NCBI RefSeq assembly: GCF_001644035.1
Contig: NZ_LUUG01000070.1
Coordinates: 50,850 to 114,849, forward strand
Source of the DNA: Methylomonas methanica
GTDB lineage: Bacteria; Pseudomonadota; Gammaproteobacteria; Methylococcales; Methylomonadaceae
DNA: 64,000 bases
Direction: 5' to 3'
Under the pieces are notes generated by a model. It did not search any database and was not told where the DNA came from. It saw only the letters and a program-made list of their open reading frames with translations. Below are positions 36,935 to 46,892 of the stretch, in pieces. The first letter of the stretch is position 1. Each line of letters opens with the position of its first letter. The translations under genes and the position numbers were made by a program.

Positions 36935-37366
36935 ATGAAATTTTGGGAAACCAAGACCTTGGCGCAAATGAGCACGGAAGAGTGGGAATCGCTGTGCGAT
37001 AACTGCGGTAAGTGTTGTTTGAATAAGCTGGAAGACGAAGACACCGGTGAAATTGCCTTTACCAGCGTGGCGTGCGATTTGATCGATTTGGAGAGCTGCC
37101 GTTGTACGCGATATAGCGAACGTTGCACGCTGGTGCCGGAGTGCATCGACTTGAAGCAACACGATTTCGCCGAATACAACTGGTTGCCTTCAACCTGCGC
37201 ATATCGCTTGTTAACCGACGGTGAACCTTTACCTGGCTGGCATCCTTTGCTTACGGGGACTAGCGAGTCAGTCAAAGAGGCTGGGGTGTCTATTAGCAGC
37301 TATGCGATCAAGGAGTCGCAAGTCACCGATCTGGAAGATCATATTATCGAATGGTTGCAGCCCTGA
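36935..37366 (+). CDS. YcgN-type cysteine cluster protein (UPF0260)
   Basis: A 143-residue soluble protein with the UPF0260 cysteine pattern: LCDNCGKCCLNKLEDEDTGE, VACDLIDLESCRCTRYSERC, PECIDL and STCAYRLL. Such patterns (YkgJ/YcgN family) may bind zinc or an Fe-S cluster; the role is not known. Starts four bases after ftsX. Confidence 0.92.
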   Translation: MKFWETKTLAQMSTEEWESLCDNCGKCCLNKLEDEDTGEIAFTSVACDLIDLESCRCTRYSERCTLVPECIDLKQHDFAEYNWLPSTCAYRLLTDGEPLPGWHPLLTGTSESVKEAGVSISSYAIKESQVTDLEDHIIEWLQP

Positions 37367-37461
37367 TTAAGCGCCGACTGGGCCGCCGGTAACCTTCGTT
37401 TTCCGGCGGCGACAGGTGTGAAGTATCCGGGATTGCTTATCCCTTGGGTGTCCGCCTTTGA

Positions 37462-37821
37462 TTATCCTTTGCCGGGTAACATGCCTACCGTACCCGGTTT
37501 AATCCGTTTACAACTAACCACTACGTCTTCCTGACGGCATTTTGCTTCCTGTGGATTGCTGCAAGTGTCGCAAACCGTATTGCCAGTGCTTGTTACCGCA
37601 TCGACATGCCAGCCGTAACCTTGCGATTGGCAGAATTTCTTGCTGAATCTATCGATGTTGTAATTTTTAGAGGCATTCTCCTTGGCTTTACTCTCAACTT
37701 GGCAGTGCTCAGGGGCCAAGGTGTTCGCCATAATGTCGCGGTAAATATACTCGGTAGCCTGGGCAGGGATGGCTAACAATAAAGAGGCTAACAGCGTGCC
37801 GATAAAAGTCGTTTTCATCAT
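37462..37821 (-). CDS. Small secreted cysteine-rich protein
   Basis: A 119-residue protein with a signal peptide (MMKTTFIGTLLASLLLAIPAQA) and six cysteines in the mature part, including TVCDTC and single Cys at EHC, KFC, AKC and VSC, suggesting three disulfides or a metal site. Not recognised. It starts one base after the stop of the tiny membrane protein at 37823-38008, so both are in one operon. Confidence 0.75.
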   Translation of the reverse strand: MMKTTFIGTLLASLLLAIPAQATEYIYRDIMANTLAPEHCQVESKAKENASKNYNIDRFSKKFCQSQGYGWHVDAVTSTGNTVCDTCSNPQEAKCRQEDVVVSCKRIKPGTVGMLPGKG

Positions 37822-37822
37822 A

Positions 37823-38008
37823 TTAATCCTCGCGATTGCCGATAACGCGGATGTTCATTAAGCGGTTTTCTTCGGCAATTTGGTCTTTGATTGGTGCAAA
37901 TTTTTCGTTTTCGCTCATTTTGACCGCCAGGATGGCGCCAACAACAACTGCGGTAGCCAGCACCACATACAACACGAAGTTATCTTTTTCTTGTTTTACT
38001 TCTGTCAT
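37823..38008 (-). CDS. Small single-pass membrane protein, paralogue of 10270-10464
   Basis: A 61-residue protein: MTEVKQEKDNFVLYVV, one helix, then KMSENEKFAPIKDQIAEENR. The shared order is 'EV..EKDNF.LY', helix, 'A.VK...E..K.A', the same as the protein beside soxYZ. First gene before a secreted Cys-rich protein, with an FNR-like site about 97 bases upstream. Function unknown. Confidence 0.78.
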   Translation of the reverse strand: MTEVKQEKDNFVLYVVLATAVVVGAILAVKMSENEKFAPIKDQIAEENRLMNIRVIGNRED

Positions 38009-38585
38009 GGTTTTACCTCTTGTAATAGTAAATCGGTCAGTGCCGAACCGAATTTGTATTGAAAAACCTGTTCGCCCTATATCAGGGCCGGCACTGATTT
38101 GACGTCAATCAAAGCGATTTCTCCGATACCAACAGCCTGCTTGCGCCGCAGAGCCAGATCGAATATTTCGCTGAAAGCATTGAATGCATCAGCCAGGAAT
38201 TGCGTTACACCTCCAAATAAGCAGTTCCTGATTGAAAAAGCCTGATTTAGGCATTTCCGGTCTGCTTCATGGTAGCGAATCGAAACAATAAAAGAAATGA
38301 GCGGGCTTGTCAAACAAATATCGTATCAATATTATGAGTTTGCCGTTGTTTCCGCAAAGACTGTCCGCAAATAGCGCTTGGATTTTGCGCTATCATCCGC
38401 TTCCACCAATCTGATTTGACGCGGTTTGGCTTACAAAGCCCACGGCGCTTTATTTGAAAAGTCTGGAAAACGGGGCGCACATTTGGCGATAGAATACTCG
38501 CCAAGTTGAAATTGGCGATTATCCTGGTAGTCTTCGGTTTTGATCTTGTCTAATTACTTTACTCACAGAAATAGAAAAATCTCAT
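38009..38585. other. Intergenic region with FNR-like site
   Basis: Nearly 580 bases between divergent genes. Short open frames on the minus strand (38077-38313, 38310-38504) lack ribosome-binding sites and recognisable content. The only clear signal is the FNR-like palindrome at 38099-38112. Confidence 0.5.
38099..38112. promoter_or_regulatory. FNR-like operator before the second mini-membrane protein
   Basis: TTGACGTCAATCAA matches the FNR consensus in nine of ten fixed positions (C for T in the first half). Its centre is about 97 bases before the ATG at 38008, close to the 92 bases seen at the paralogue. Confidence 0.55.
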
Positions 38586-39125
38586 ATGCAAACATTAACT
38601 AGAAAAATTAAAAAAAATGTGACCGTGATTTTTTTAGGTGCGTTGCTTCCGACACTCAACCCGGCTTGGGCGGAATCCGATAAGCAGCTCCAGGAAAAAA
38701 CGCTCAAGGCGCGGGAAATGATTCATCAGAAAGACATGGATCATTCCGCCCATACCGACCTGGCGGACAAAACAGAGGGATTTCGTGGTGTGTTTTACGG
38801 TTATTTGCCCTGCAAGGAAAAAGATTGCGATGGTTTCAAAATGACCTTGTCTTTGAAACAAAAAAACAATTATTTATTGGTAACCCAATACGCAAAAGCC
38901 TCCTCCAGAGAGTTTTACGAAAAAGGTAAGTACGATTGGGATGACAAAACCCACATACTGTCGTTAACCGCCAATAAAAACGATCTCAATCGCAAATTTA
39001 GTATTAAAGACGAAGGGACGTTGATTCAACTCAACAGCGATGGTACGCCCATGCTGGGCGACCAGGACGACTATACGCTGGCAAGAAGCGATAAATCCAA
39101 ATCTCGGGAAGTGCACATTCATTAA
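38586..39125 (+). CDS. Periplasmic NlpE-N-like protein with His/Met segment
   Basis: A 179-residue exported protein with a standard signal (to about AWA-28), not a lipoprotein. The mature part begins with a helical segment holding MIHQKDMDHSAH, a possible copper-binding stretch, then an NlpE N-terminal-like beta-barrel: GVFYGYLPCKEKDCDGFKMT, LVTQYAKAS and FSIKDEGTLIQL. NlpE relatives signal copper or envelope stress. It stands alone between divergent promoters. Confidence 0.72.
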   Translation: MQTLTRKIKKNVTVIFLGALLPTLNPAWAESDKQLQEKTLKAREMIHQKDMDHSAHTDLADKTEGFRGVFYGYLPCKEKDCDGFKMTLSLKQKNNYLLVTQYAKASSREFYEKGKYDWDDKTHILSLTANKNDLNRKFSIKDEGTLIQLNSDGTPMLGDQDDYTLARSDKSKSREVHIH

Positions 39126-39277
39126 CTAATGCTAGCTGGGAACTAGCCGGCAAAGCATCCAAGTCGGCTAGTTAACAAGATAAAAGATATTCGACGTAAA
39201 AGTCCGATGAGAGCCAATGGCTAGTGTGGCGAGGAGTGCGCTGTTTTAATAATCGTTTCGGCTACACAGAACAGTGT

Positions 39278-39817
39278 TTATATTGCGGATTCGGCCAAAT
39301 AGTCGTTTTTCAACTTTACGTAATGTTTTGCCGAATACTCCAGAAAGGTTTTTTCGGAGTCGGTCAGCGCCCGGATTTGTTTGGCGGGTGAACCGACATA
39401 CAAAAAACCGCCTTCCAGTTTTTTGCCTGGCGGCACCAGCGCGCCGGCGCCCAACATCACATGATCTCCCAGTTCGGCATCGTCCATCACAATAGCACCT
39501 ATGCCGATAAGGCAATAATCGCCTATCGTACAGGCATGCACCACGGCGCGATGACCGATGGTTACGCCTTTACCGATTGTCAAAGGATGGCCTTGCGGCG
39601 AATAATCGCCGGCGTGGGAGACATGTAACACCGCGCCGTCCTGAACGTTAGTGCCATAGCCGATGGTAATGGCTTCCACATCGCCGCGTATCACCGTGGT
39701 TGGCCAAACCGATACATCGTCGCCGATTGTCACATCGCCGATCACTACCGCTGCTGCGTCGATATACACGTTTTTGCCGACTTTTGGCTGTTTGCCTTTA
39801 TATGTTCTGATTGCCAC
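39278..39817 (-). CDS. Gamma-class carbonic anhydrase-like protein (YrdA family)
   Basis: A 179-residue left-handed beta-helix protein built of hexapeptide repeats (VVIGDVTIGDDVSVWPTTVI, NVQDGAVLHVSHAG, GHRAVVHACTIGDYCLIGIG). The histidines in those repeats match the zinc ligands of gamma carbonic anhydrases. Activity in YrdA-type proteins is often weak or unproven. Divergent from the SPFH gene. Confidence 0.92.
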   Translation of the reverse strand: MAIRTYKGKQPKVGKNVYIDAAAVVIGDVTIGDDVSVWPTTVIRGDVEAITIGYGTNVQDGAVLHVSHAGDYSPQGHPLTIGKGVTIGHRAVVHACTIGDYCLIGIGAIVMDDAELGDHVMLGAGALVPPGKKLEGGFLYVGSPAKQIRALTDSEKTFLEYSAKHYVKLKNDYLAESAI

Positions 39818-39897
39818 CGCAACTCCCGTTTTTTGCCATAATTAAACCGCGATGTTACGCAATTAATCGATTCTTCTCCAGTCCAGCGAGGGTAGTA

Positions 39898-40908
39898 ATG
39901 GCATTCATAGACGGTATCAAACGGCAACTGCGTTCGGTTATCGAATGGGAAAATCCCGATCCCGATCTGTTGTTGGCGCAATGGACCGAAAACGGCGACG
40001 AAATCAAAAATGCTTCCAAGCTAATCGTCGGTCCGGGGCAGGGCTGTATTTTTGTGTATCAGGGGCAGGTCAAGGGGATTATCGAAGAGCAATGCATGAT
40101 CAATCTGGAAACCGACAACGTGCCGTTTTGGACCACGATCAAAAAATTCATGCAGTTTTTTGAGAGCGAACACAAGGTGGGGATTTATTTCTTCCGCAAA
40201 ACCAAAATTCTGGATCAGAAATGGGGCACTACCTCGCCAATCAAATATCAGGACCCGAAATATCATTTCCCGGTCGCTTTAAAAGCCTACGGCAACTATA
40301 GCTATCAGATAGCCGACCCCAGCGATTTCTTCGTGAGTATCGTCGGCAGCCATAACCAAATGCGCATAGACGATTTCCGCAATATTCTCTCGGCGCGAAT
40401 CATCAATCCCATTTCCGATTACCTGGCGGAGTGTCAGCATAGCTTTGCAGACATCGACGCCAACCGCGACGAAATAGCCCGGGGCATAGCCATTAAACTG
40501 GCCATCGTGTTTCGAAAGCTGGGCTTTAGCATTAGCGATTTTCGCATCGAAGGCACCGATTTTGATGAAGACACCTTGCGCCGTATCAATCGTATTGCCG
40601 ATCTGACCGCTGAAGCGCAAGCCGCGCAAGCCGTGGGTCTGGATTACGCCAAGGTGCAACAGCTGGATGCCTTGCGTGAAGCGGCTCGTAACGAAGGCGG
40701 TGGGGCAGGTCTTGGTATGGGGATGGGGGCCGGCATCGGCTTGGGGCAAGGGATGGCGCAATCGCTGAGCGCGACGACTAATCAGGCGGCTGCCGATAGT
40801 AATCAAACGGTTGCGAAATTGACCGAATTGAAGCAGTTATTCGAGGCGCAACTGATTACCGAAGCCGAATACGCGGCCAAGAAACAACAAATATTGGCTA
40901 AGTTTTAG
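39898..40908 (+). CDS. SPFH-domain protein (YdjI/virion-core-like) with SHOCT tail
   Basis: A 336-residue protein from ATG 39898, preceded by GAGGG; the frame opens at 39811, before the real start. Residues about 25-265 are an SPFH-like domain (SKLIVGPGQGCIFVYQGQV, FFRKTKILDQKWGT). A Gly/Met-rich linker (GAGLGMGMGAGIGLGQGMAQ) leads to a SHOCT motif (LTELKQLFEAQLITEAEYAA) at the end. Such proteins often lie beside zinc-ribbon proteins, as here one base downstream. Role unknown, possibly membrane stress or a phage-response scaffold. Confidence 0.85.
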   Translation: MAFIDGIKRQLRSVIEWENPDPDLLLAQWTENGDEIKNASKLIVGPGQGCIFVYQGQVKGIIEEQCMINLETDNVPFWTTIKKFMQFFESEHKVGIYFFRKTKILDQKWGTTSPIKYQDPKYHFPVALKAYGNYSYQIADPSDFFVSIVGSHNQMRIDDFRNILSARIINPISDYLAECQHSFADIDANRDEIARGIAIKLAIVFRKLGFSISDFRIEGTDFDEDTLRRINRIADLTAEAQAAQAVGLDYAKVQQLDALREAARNEGGGAGLGMGMGAGIGLGQGMAQSLSATTNQAAADSNQTVAKLTELKQLFEAQLITEAEYAAKKQQILAKF

Positions 40909-40909
40909 C

Positions 40910-41581
40910 ATGGCCAATTGCACAAGTTGTTCTGCGCCCTTACCAGCCAACACGCAATATTGCAGTTATTGCGGAGTCCGCAACGATATTGATCTGCTAG
41001 GCAAGCACGACTACCAAGTCGTCGATTCCACCAGCGAGCGAGTTTGCCCGGAATGCGCACAAAGCCTGCAAACCATTAGTCTGGATACCGCCGGTTCCTT
41101 GCACATAGAGCGTTGCGCCAACTGTTACGGCTTGTTTTTCGATCCTGGTGAAATTGAAACCTTGTTGGATAGTGCGGTAGCGCCGGTCGTTACCGTTAAT
41201 TTAGAACTGCTGAGCAACATCAACCAAGACCGTTATCCAAAAAATGCTACGGTAAAATATCTTAAATGCCCGGTGTGCCAGGTTTTGATGAATCGGGTGA
41301 TCTATGGTTATCGCAGTGGAGTGATTATCGACCAATGCAGGAGCCATGGCATCTGGCTGGATGGTGGACAGATCAGTCACTTGTTGGAGTGGAAAAAAGC
41401 CGGCGGCCAGATTTTGAATCAGAAAAAAATCGCTGCCAAACAAGAAAAAGCCAGTGCCGAGCAATTCAAAAAAGCCTTTCGGAAAGACTATTCTCGGCCG
41501 CAACAAAGCTACGGCGAACAGAGCGTAGATGGCGATTTAGTGGCGTCGGTAGCCGAAGTGTTGTTCAAGATTTTTGAATAA
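40910..41581 (+). CDS. Double zinc-ribbon protein
   Basis: A 223-residue protein with three Cys-pair zinc ribbons: NCTSCSAPLPANTQYCSYCG, CPECAQSLQT with ERCANCYGLFFDPGEIE, and CPVCQVLMNRV with QCRSHGIWLDGGQ. The latter two are the zf-TFIIB style in which the ribbon is followed by 'G.W.D.GE'. Starts one base after the SPFH gene; likely its functional partner. Confidence 0.83.
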   Translation: MANCTSCSAPLPANTQYCSYCGVRNDIDLLGKHDYQVVDSTSERVCPECAQSLQTISLDTAGSLHIERCANCYGLFFDPGEIETLLDSAVAPVVTVNLELLSNINQDRYPKNATVKYLKCPVCQVLMNRVIYGYRSGVIIDQCRSHGIWLDGGQISHLLEWKKAGGQILNQKKIAAKQEKASAEQFKKAFRKDYSRPQQSYGEQSVDGDLVASVAEVLFKIFE

Positions 41582-42173
41582 ACGGCTTAGCGGTTTCCGG
41601 CATGTGTTCAACTGCCGGCGCCAGCACCGCAGGTAAAAAAAACTCTGCCACCAGCAACGGTTGCCGATGGATCGCATAAACCGTTCGGCGCCCCCAAATA
41701 GCATCGTCAACACCAACCGCCGTTTGCAGACCTGGCGACCAAACGCTGCTGTCGGCCCGGCTAAATTGCCGCTGGCGGCGCTCCAAATCCGGATAGGCGA
41801 AAATCACTTCGCCCAACGGCCGGGTGCCGAGGTGGGACAGATTGCGGTGGGCGATTTCTATCGTGGGCTCAGGCAAAATAGTACGGGCCAGCACCAAAGG
41901 CACGCCATTGGCATGTAGCATCACTTCGCGGATCAATTGATAGCGGCACGGCGGCAAGCCTAATAGTCGGCATTCGTCTATGAAAGCCGGCTTCCAGCGG
42001 TGGAATAACACTTTTACGCCGAAACGGTTGCCGTGTATGCCGCGTAGACGTTTGGTCAGCGAGCCGGTTTCATTGAGCCAGGATTGCAAGTCAGCAGGTA
42101 GTTGCCGTTGGCTGCTCTGTTCGTGGCTTTTCCAGACAGGCGGGCGGCTGAATAAAAAACTTTTGTCGGGCAA
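41565..42173 (-). CDS. ubiC: Chorismate--pyruvate lyase
   Basis: A 202-residue UbiC. It makes 4-hydroxybenzoate from chorismate for ubiquinone; in H4MPT bacteria an arylamine or benzoate is also needed for beta-RFAP. Visible marks are REVMLHANGVPLVLARTILP and LGTRPLGEVIFAYPDLER, the active-site region. It starts four bases after recG ends and its 3' end overlaps the convergent zinc-ribbon gene by 17 bases. Confidence 0.88.
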   Translation of the reverse strand: MPDKSFLFSRPPVWKSHEQSSQRQLPADLQSWLNETGSLTKRLRGIHGNRFGVKVLFHRWKPAFIDECRLLGLPPCRYQLIREVMLHANGVPLVLARTILPEPTIEIAHRNLSHLGTRPLGEVIFAYPDLERRQRQFSRADSSVWSPGLQTAVGVDDAIWGRRTVYAIHRQPLLVAEFFLPAVLAPAVEHMPETAKPFIQKS

Positions 42174-42176
42174 GCG

Positions 42177-44264
42177 CTAAACCTCGGCGTAATGGCGGCT
42201 ATGGCCGATCCAGCGTTGGATCAGCGGTTGAATGGCGTCTGGATGTTGGCGATGGATCAATTGCGCCGCGGCCGGGATCAGTTCCAGCAGGTCGCTGTCG
42301 CGGCTCAAGTCAGCGATTTTGAACTGCATCTGCCCGGTTTGGCGGGTGCCCATTACTTCGCCGGGGCCGCGCAATTCTAGGTCTTTTTCGGCGATGACGA
42401 AGCCGTCATTGCTTTCTTTCAGGATAGCCAGGCGTTGTTTGCCGGCTTGCGAGAGTGGTGCTTGATAGAGCAGCAGACAATAGCTATCCTGATTGCCGCG
42501 GCCAACCCGGCCGCGCAACTGATGCAATTGCGATAAACCCAAACGTTCCGGGTTTTCGATGATCATCAGGCCGGCGTTCGGCACGTCCACACCCACTTCT
42601 ATCACCGTGGTGGCAACCAGTAAATCGCAATCGCGATTATTAAAAGCTTGCATCACAGCGTCTTTTTCAGCGGCTTTCATCCGGCCATGCACCAGGCCGA
42701 CGCGTACGTTCGGCAGGGCTTGGCACAGATAAGCGGCGGTTTTCTCGGCGGCCTCGCATTGCAGGACTTCCGATTCCTCGATTAGGGTGCATACCCAATA
42801 GGCTTGGCGTTGCTGTGCGACCCAGTGTTCGATACGGCCGATGACTTCTTCGCGGCGTTCCGAGGAAATCACGCTGGTGGCGATGGGTTTTCGTCCCGGC
42901 GGTAGCTCGTCGATAATGGAAATGTCCAGGTCAGAATATTGCAGCATCGCCAAGGTACGCGGAATGGGCGTGGCGGTCATGATCAATTGATGCGGACGTA
43001 ATCCGCCATGCTGGCCTTTTTCGCGCAGGGCCAAGCGCTGATGGACGCCGAAGCGGTGCTGTTCGTCGATGACGATCAAGCCCAGCCTATGAAAATGCAC
43101 GCTATCTTGAAAGAGTGCGTGCGTGCCGATCACGATGTTAGCGGAGCCGTCGGTTAGTGCCTCCAACGTGGCTTGTCTGGATTTGCCTTTCAATTGTCCG
43201 GTCAGAAACAGCATTTGGTAACCGGTTTCGGCGAACCATAGGCTGAAGTTACGAAAGTGTTGTTCGGCTAATAATTCCGTGGGCGCCATGATCGCGACTT
43301 GATAACCCGAGTTTAGCGCCAGCAAGCTGGCCAGAGCAGCTACCACGGTCTTGCCGGAACCAACGTCTCCTTGCACTAGGCGCAGCATGGGTTGTGTTTG
43401 GCGGCAATCGCTTTCGATCTGGGTACTGACGCGCTGCTGCGCACCGGTCAACTGAAACGGCAAGCTTTTCAGGAATGCTTGTTTGGCTGCATTGTTTAAT
43501 TCAAAGACCGGCGACTGCCAGCTTTTGTAAGCCAATTTGCCTTGCAGTAGCGCCAGATGGTGGGCCAGAAACTCTTCGAACACTAGGCGTTTTAATGCTG
43601 GTAAGGAACCGCCACTGATGATTTCTGCGGACAAATGCGGCGGCGGATTATGTAGGGTTTGCAGAGCGTCGTTCAGGGAAGGGTAGCCATGCTCGGTCAA
43701 TAAATTAGCCGGCAGCCAATCCGTGATCGCGCTGTCGCTTTGCAAGCAAAGTGTTAATGCCTGTTTGATGGCTTTGCGGAGCGTGGATTGAGAAATGCCT
43801 TCGGTCAGTGGGTAGACCGGTGTTAACGTAGTTTCCAGTAGTTGCTCGGCAGCAGAAACGATTTTATATTCCGGATGCACCATCTCCAGGCCGTTGTAAC
43901 CGTAACGAATTTCGCCGAAACAGCCTAGTAGGGTGCCCGGTTTAAGCTGTTGGCTTTGTTGGACACTGAAGTGAAAAAACCGAATCGACAAACTGCCGCT
44001 GTCGTCGGCGATGCGGCAAATCACACTGGGACGGCCGCGTTGAATGCTGTCGGTAAATTCGACCGTGCCGCAGACTAGCGTGGTCATGCCAGGTGATAAG
44101 TGGGATATGGGCACGATGCGGCTGCGATCCTGGTAACGCAGGGGCAGGTGGAACAGCAAGTCTTGGAGGGTATGGATACCCAGTTTTTCCAGGCGGGCGG
44201 CGGATTGTGAACCGATGCCTGTCAGCGCGGTGACAGGCTGTTTATGCGGTTCCGGATGATTCAT
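42177..44264 (-). CDS. recG: ATP-dependent DNA helicase RecG
   Basis: A 695-residue RecG, usual length. The N-terminal wedge/OB domain is followed by superfamily 2 motifs: Walker A LVQGDVGSGKTVVAALA, motif II VIDEQHRFGVHQR, motif III TATPIPRTLAM and motif VI QLRGRVGRGNQDSYCLL. It remodels stalled forks. Part of rpoZ-spoT-ridA-recG. Confidence 0.97.
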   Translation of the reverse strand: MNHPEPHKQPVTALTGIGSQSAARLEKLGIHTLQDLLFHLPLRYQDRSRIVPISHLSPGMTTLVCGTVEFTDSIQRGRPSVICRIADDSGSLSIRFFHFSVQQSQQLKPGTLLGCFGEIRYGYNGLEMVHPEYKIVSAAEQLLETTLTPVYPLTEGISQSTLRKAIKQALTLCLQSDSAITDWLPANLLTEHGYPSLNDALQTLHNPPPHLSAEIISGGSLPALKRLVFEEFLAHHLALLQGKLAYKSWQSPVFELNNAAKQAFLKSLPFQLTGAQQRVSTQIESDCRQTQPMLRLVQGDVGSGKTVVAALASLLALNSGYQVAIMAPTELLAEQHFRNFSLWFAETGYQMLFLTGQLKGKSRQATLEALTDGSANIVIGTHALFQDSVHFHRLGLIVIDEQHRFGVHQRLALREKGQHGGLRPHQLIMTATPIPRTLAMLQYSDLDISIIDELPPGRKPIATSVISSERREEVIGRIEHWVAQQRQAYWVCTLIEESEVLQCEAAEKTAAYLCQALPNVRVGLVHGRMKAAEKDAVMQAFNNRDCDLLVATTVIEVGVDVPNAGLMIIENPERLGLSQLHQLRGRVGRGNQDSYCLLLYQAPLSQAGKQRLAILKESNDGFVIAEKDLELRGPGEVMGTRQTGQMQFKIADLSRDSDLLELIPAAAQLIHRQHPDAIQPLIQRWIGHSRHYAEV

Positions 44265-44306
44265 GAATACACAAATGAGGCGGGTTAAAGCGCCCCGTTG
44301 GCTTTA

Positions 44307-44702
44307 TCAGTAGTATTCGTTGCGCAATACCATCACGCCGTCCATTTCCACGCCAACACCTTTCGGTAATGCCGCAACGCCAATCGCGGCGCGCGCGGGG
44401 TAGGGCTGGCTGAAATATTCGGCCATGATCTCGTTGACGATAGGAAAGTTGCTTAAATCGGTTAGAAACACATTGAGTTTGACGATGTCGTTGAAGTCGC
44501 CGCCGGCGGCTTCGGCTACGGCTTTCAGGTTATCGAATACCCGGCGGATATGCACGGCAATGTCGCCATCCACTACTTGCATGGTTTCCGGATCGAGCGG
44601 GATTTGTCCGGATAAGTAAACAGTCTCGCCGACTTTGATGGCTTGGGAATAGGTGCCGATGGCTTGCGGGGCCAACGGCGTCGAGATGATTTCCTTGTTC
44701 AT
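44307..44702 (-). CDS. ridA: RidA family reactive intermediate deaminase
   Basis: A 131-residue YjgF/RidA protein hydrolysing reactive 2-aminoacrylate. Marks are [20 protein letters not shown] and [20 protein letters not shown] with the active-site Arg. It starts one base after spoT ends. Confidence 0.96.
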   Translation of the reverse strand: MNKEIISTPLAPQAIGTYSQAIKVGETVYLSGQIPLDPETMQVVDGDIAVHIRRVFDNLKAVAEAAGGDFNDIVKLNVFLTDLSNFPIVNEIMAEYFSQPYPARAAIGVAALPKGVGVEMDGVMVLRNEYY

Positions 44703-44703
44703 A

Positions 44704-46887
44704 CTATGCCTTGATGCGGGTGATTTTTAAAACGATGGAGAGTTTTTTCAGTTTGCGGATGATAGTGGCTAGATGCACGCGATCCTTTACGGCTAAGGTC
44801 AGCAAATCCACCGAGACGCGATCATCCTGGCTGACCACGGTAATATTTTCGATATTGGAATCCATGCTGGAGATGGTCGAGGCTATGGTGGCCAGCGAGC
44901 CGCGTTGGTTCAGCAATTCGATGCGGATTTCTGCGGGGAATTCGCCGCTGGCTTCCGGGCTCCATTCCACGTCCAGCCAAGTAGTCTGTTTCTTTCTGAC
45001 TTCGTTGCTGTTACGGCATTCGTGATGATGGACGACGATGCCTTTGCCGGGATTGAAGAAGCCGATAATCGAGTCGCCGGGAATCGGCCGGCAGCATTTG
45101 GCCAGGCTGACTACGATGCCCTCGGTGCCTTTGATGATCAAAGGGGTTTTATGAGTGGATTCGTTATCGTCGAGTTTGACGGCTGCGTTCACATCGGTTT
45201 GGCTGATGCGTTTGGCCACCAGGAAGGGCATGCGATTGCCCAGGCCGATGTCTTCCAGCAACTCGTTCATCGAGTGTTTTTTCAACACCTGCAATACCTG
45301 AATGATGCGGGTATTGTCGACATTTTCCAGTTGAATACCCAGGCTCTGCAATTCTTTTTCCAGCAGGCGGCGGCCAAGATTGATCGCTTCCTGCTGGTTG
45401 AAGTTTTTCAAATAGGCGCGGATGCAACTGCGAGCCTTGGCGGTAGTGACGTAGTTTAACCATAAGGGGTTCGGTCTGGCCCAGGTGGCGGTGATCACTT
45501 CCACCGTCATGCCGTTTTCCAGCTTGGTTTGCAGCGGCACCAGTTTCTTGTCGATCCGCGCGGAAATACAGGCGTTGCCGACATCGGTATGCACCAGATA
45601 AGCAAAATCGACGATGGTCGCGCCGCGCGGCAGCTTGATGATCTTGCCCTTGGGGGTAAACACGAAAACTTCTTGCGGGAAAAGATCGACTTTTAAGTTA
45701 TCGATGAATTCAAGCGAATCGCCAGCGGACTTTTGAATCTCCAATAAATCACGCAGCCATTCGTTAGCGCGGGCCTGGATGGTTTCGCTTTTATCGTTGT
45801 CGGATTTATACAGCCAATGCGCAGCAATCCCCGATTCCGAAAGACGATGCATCTCGTGGGTGCGAATCTGAATTTCGATGGGCACCCCGTAAGGGCCTAT
45901 CAATATTGTATGTAGCGACTGATAACCGTTGGCTTTGGGCAAGGCTATGTAGTCCTTGAAGCGGCCGGGAACGGGTTTATATAAATTATGTACGCAGCCT
46001 AAAGCCCGATAACAGTCGTCGACTTGTTGGCAATAAATCCGGAAGGCGTAAACGTCGAAGACGTCGGTAAAGGAAATCCGTTTACTGAGCATTTTTTGAT
46101 AAATGCTGGCGATATTTTTCTCTCGTCCAGCTACAGCACCGTCCAAGTTGGATTCGTTTAGACGATTTTGGATGGCATTCTGGATGGTATCGATGATTTC
46201 CTTACGGTTACCCCGCGATTTTTTTACGGCATTATTGATGGCCGTATAGCGGTTGGGGTAGAGCGCTTTAAAGCCCAACGATTCCAGCTGATGCCGAACA
46301 TCGTTCATACCCAGACGATTAGCGATCGGGGCGTAAATTTCCAGCGTTTCCTTGGCGATGCGGCGTTTTTTATCGACCGGCATATTGCCCATGGTTTGCA
46401 TATTGTGCAAACGGTCGGCGAGTTTGACGACAATTACGCGCAGATCTTGCGCCATGGCCAGGAACATTTTTCTGACGTTTTCCGCTTGTGCTTCCGCGCG
46501 CGAGCGGCTGTCGATTTTGGAGAGTTTGGTCACACCGTCAACCAGCTCGGCAACTTCGACGCCAAACTGCTCGCCCAGTTGCTCCTTGCTGATAGGGGTG
46601 TCTTCGATTACATCGTGCAGGATGGCCGCCATGATGCCATGGTGATCCATGTGCATGCTGGCCAGAGTGATCGCTACGGATACCGGATGGCAGATATAGG
46701 CTTCGCCACTTCTGCGGAATTGCCCGGAATGCGCAGCCGCGCCGAAATGGTAGGCGCGGATCACATCGTTGATTTGTTCTTGGTCGAGATAGCTGCGCAG
46801 GATTTCGCAGAGCTGATGAAGAAGTTTTTCTTCAGGATGCTCGATAGCAGGTAGCGCTGGTGCGAGTTTGACAGCTATCTCGGGCAT
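44704..46887 (-). CDS. spoT: Bifunctional (p)ppGpp synthetase/hydrolase
   Basis: A 727-residue SpoT/Rel. The N-terminal HD hydrolase has [14 protein letters not shown] and [13 protein letters not shown]. The synthetase domain has [18 protein letters not shown] and [23 protein letters not shown] follows ([20 protein letters not shown]) and a C-terminal ACT domain. It controls the stringent response. Follows rpoZ by five bases. Confidence 0.97.
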   Translation of the reverse strand: MPEIAVKLAPALPAIEHPEEKLLHQLCEILRSYLDQEQINDVIRAYHFGAAAHSGQFRRSGEAYICHPVSVAITLASMHMDHHGIMAAILHDVIEDTPISKEQLGEQFGVEVAELVDGVTKLSKIDSRSRAEAQAENVRKMFLAMAQDLRVIVVKLADRLHNMQTMGNMPVDKKRRIAKETLEIYAPIANRLGMNDVRHQLESLGFKALYPNRYTAINNAVKKSRGNRKEIIDTIQNAIQNRLNESNLDGAVAGREKNIASIYQKMLSKRISFTDVFDVYAFRIYCQQVDDCYRALGCVHNLYKPVPGRFKDYIALPKANGYQSLHTILIGPYGVPIEIQIRTHEMHRLSESGIAAHWLYKSDNDKSETIQARANEWLRDLLEIQKSAGDSLEFIDNLKVDLFPQEVFVFTPKGKIIKLPRGATIVDFAYLVHTDVGNACISARIDKKLVPLQTKLENGMTVEVITATWARPNPLWLNYVTTAKARSCIRAYLKNFNQQEAINLGRRLLEKELQSLGIQLENVDNTRIIQVLQVLKKHSMNELLEDIGLGNRMPFLVAKRISQTDVNAAVKLDDNESTHKTPLIIKGTEGIVVSLAKCCRPIPGDSIIGFFNPGKGIVVHHHECRNSNEVRKKQTTWLDVEWSPEASGEFPAEIRIELLNQRGSLATIASTISSMDSNIENITVVSQDDRVSVDLLTLAVKDRVHLATIIRKLKKLSIVLKITRIKA

Positions 46888-46892
46888 GGGCG

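Noticed and set aside
38077..38504. Two short minus-strand frames between divergent genes
   Set aside because: No ribosome-binding sites and no similarity to known proteins; likely chance frames in non-coding DNA.
46168..46854. 228-codon frame opposite spoT
   Set aside because: Shadow of spoT; hydrophobic and charged residues arranged without domain.
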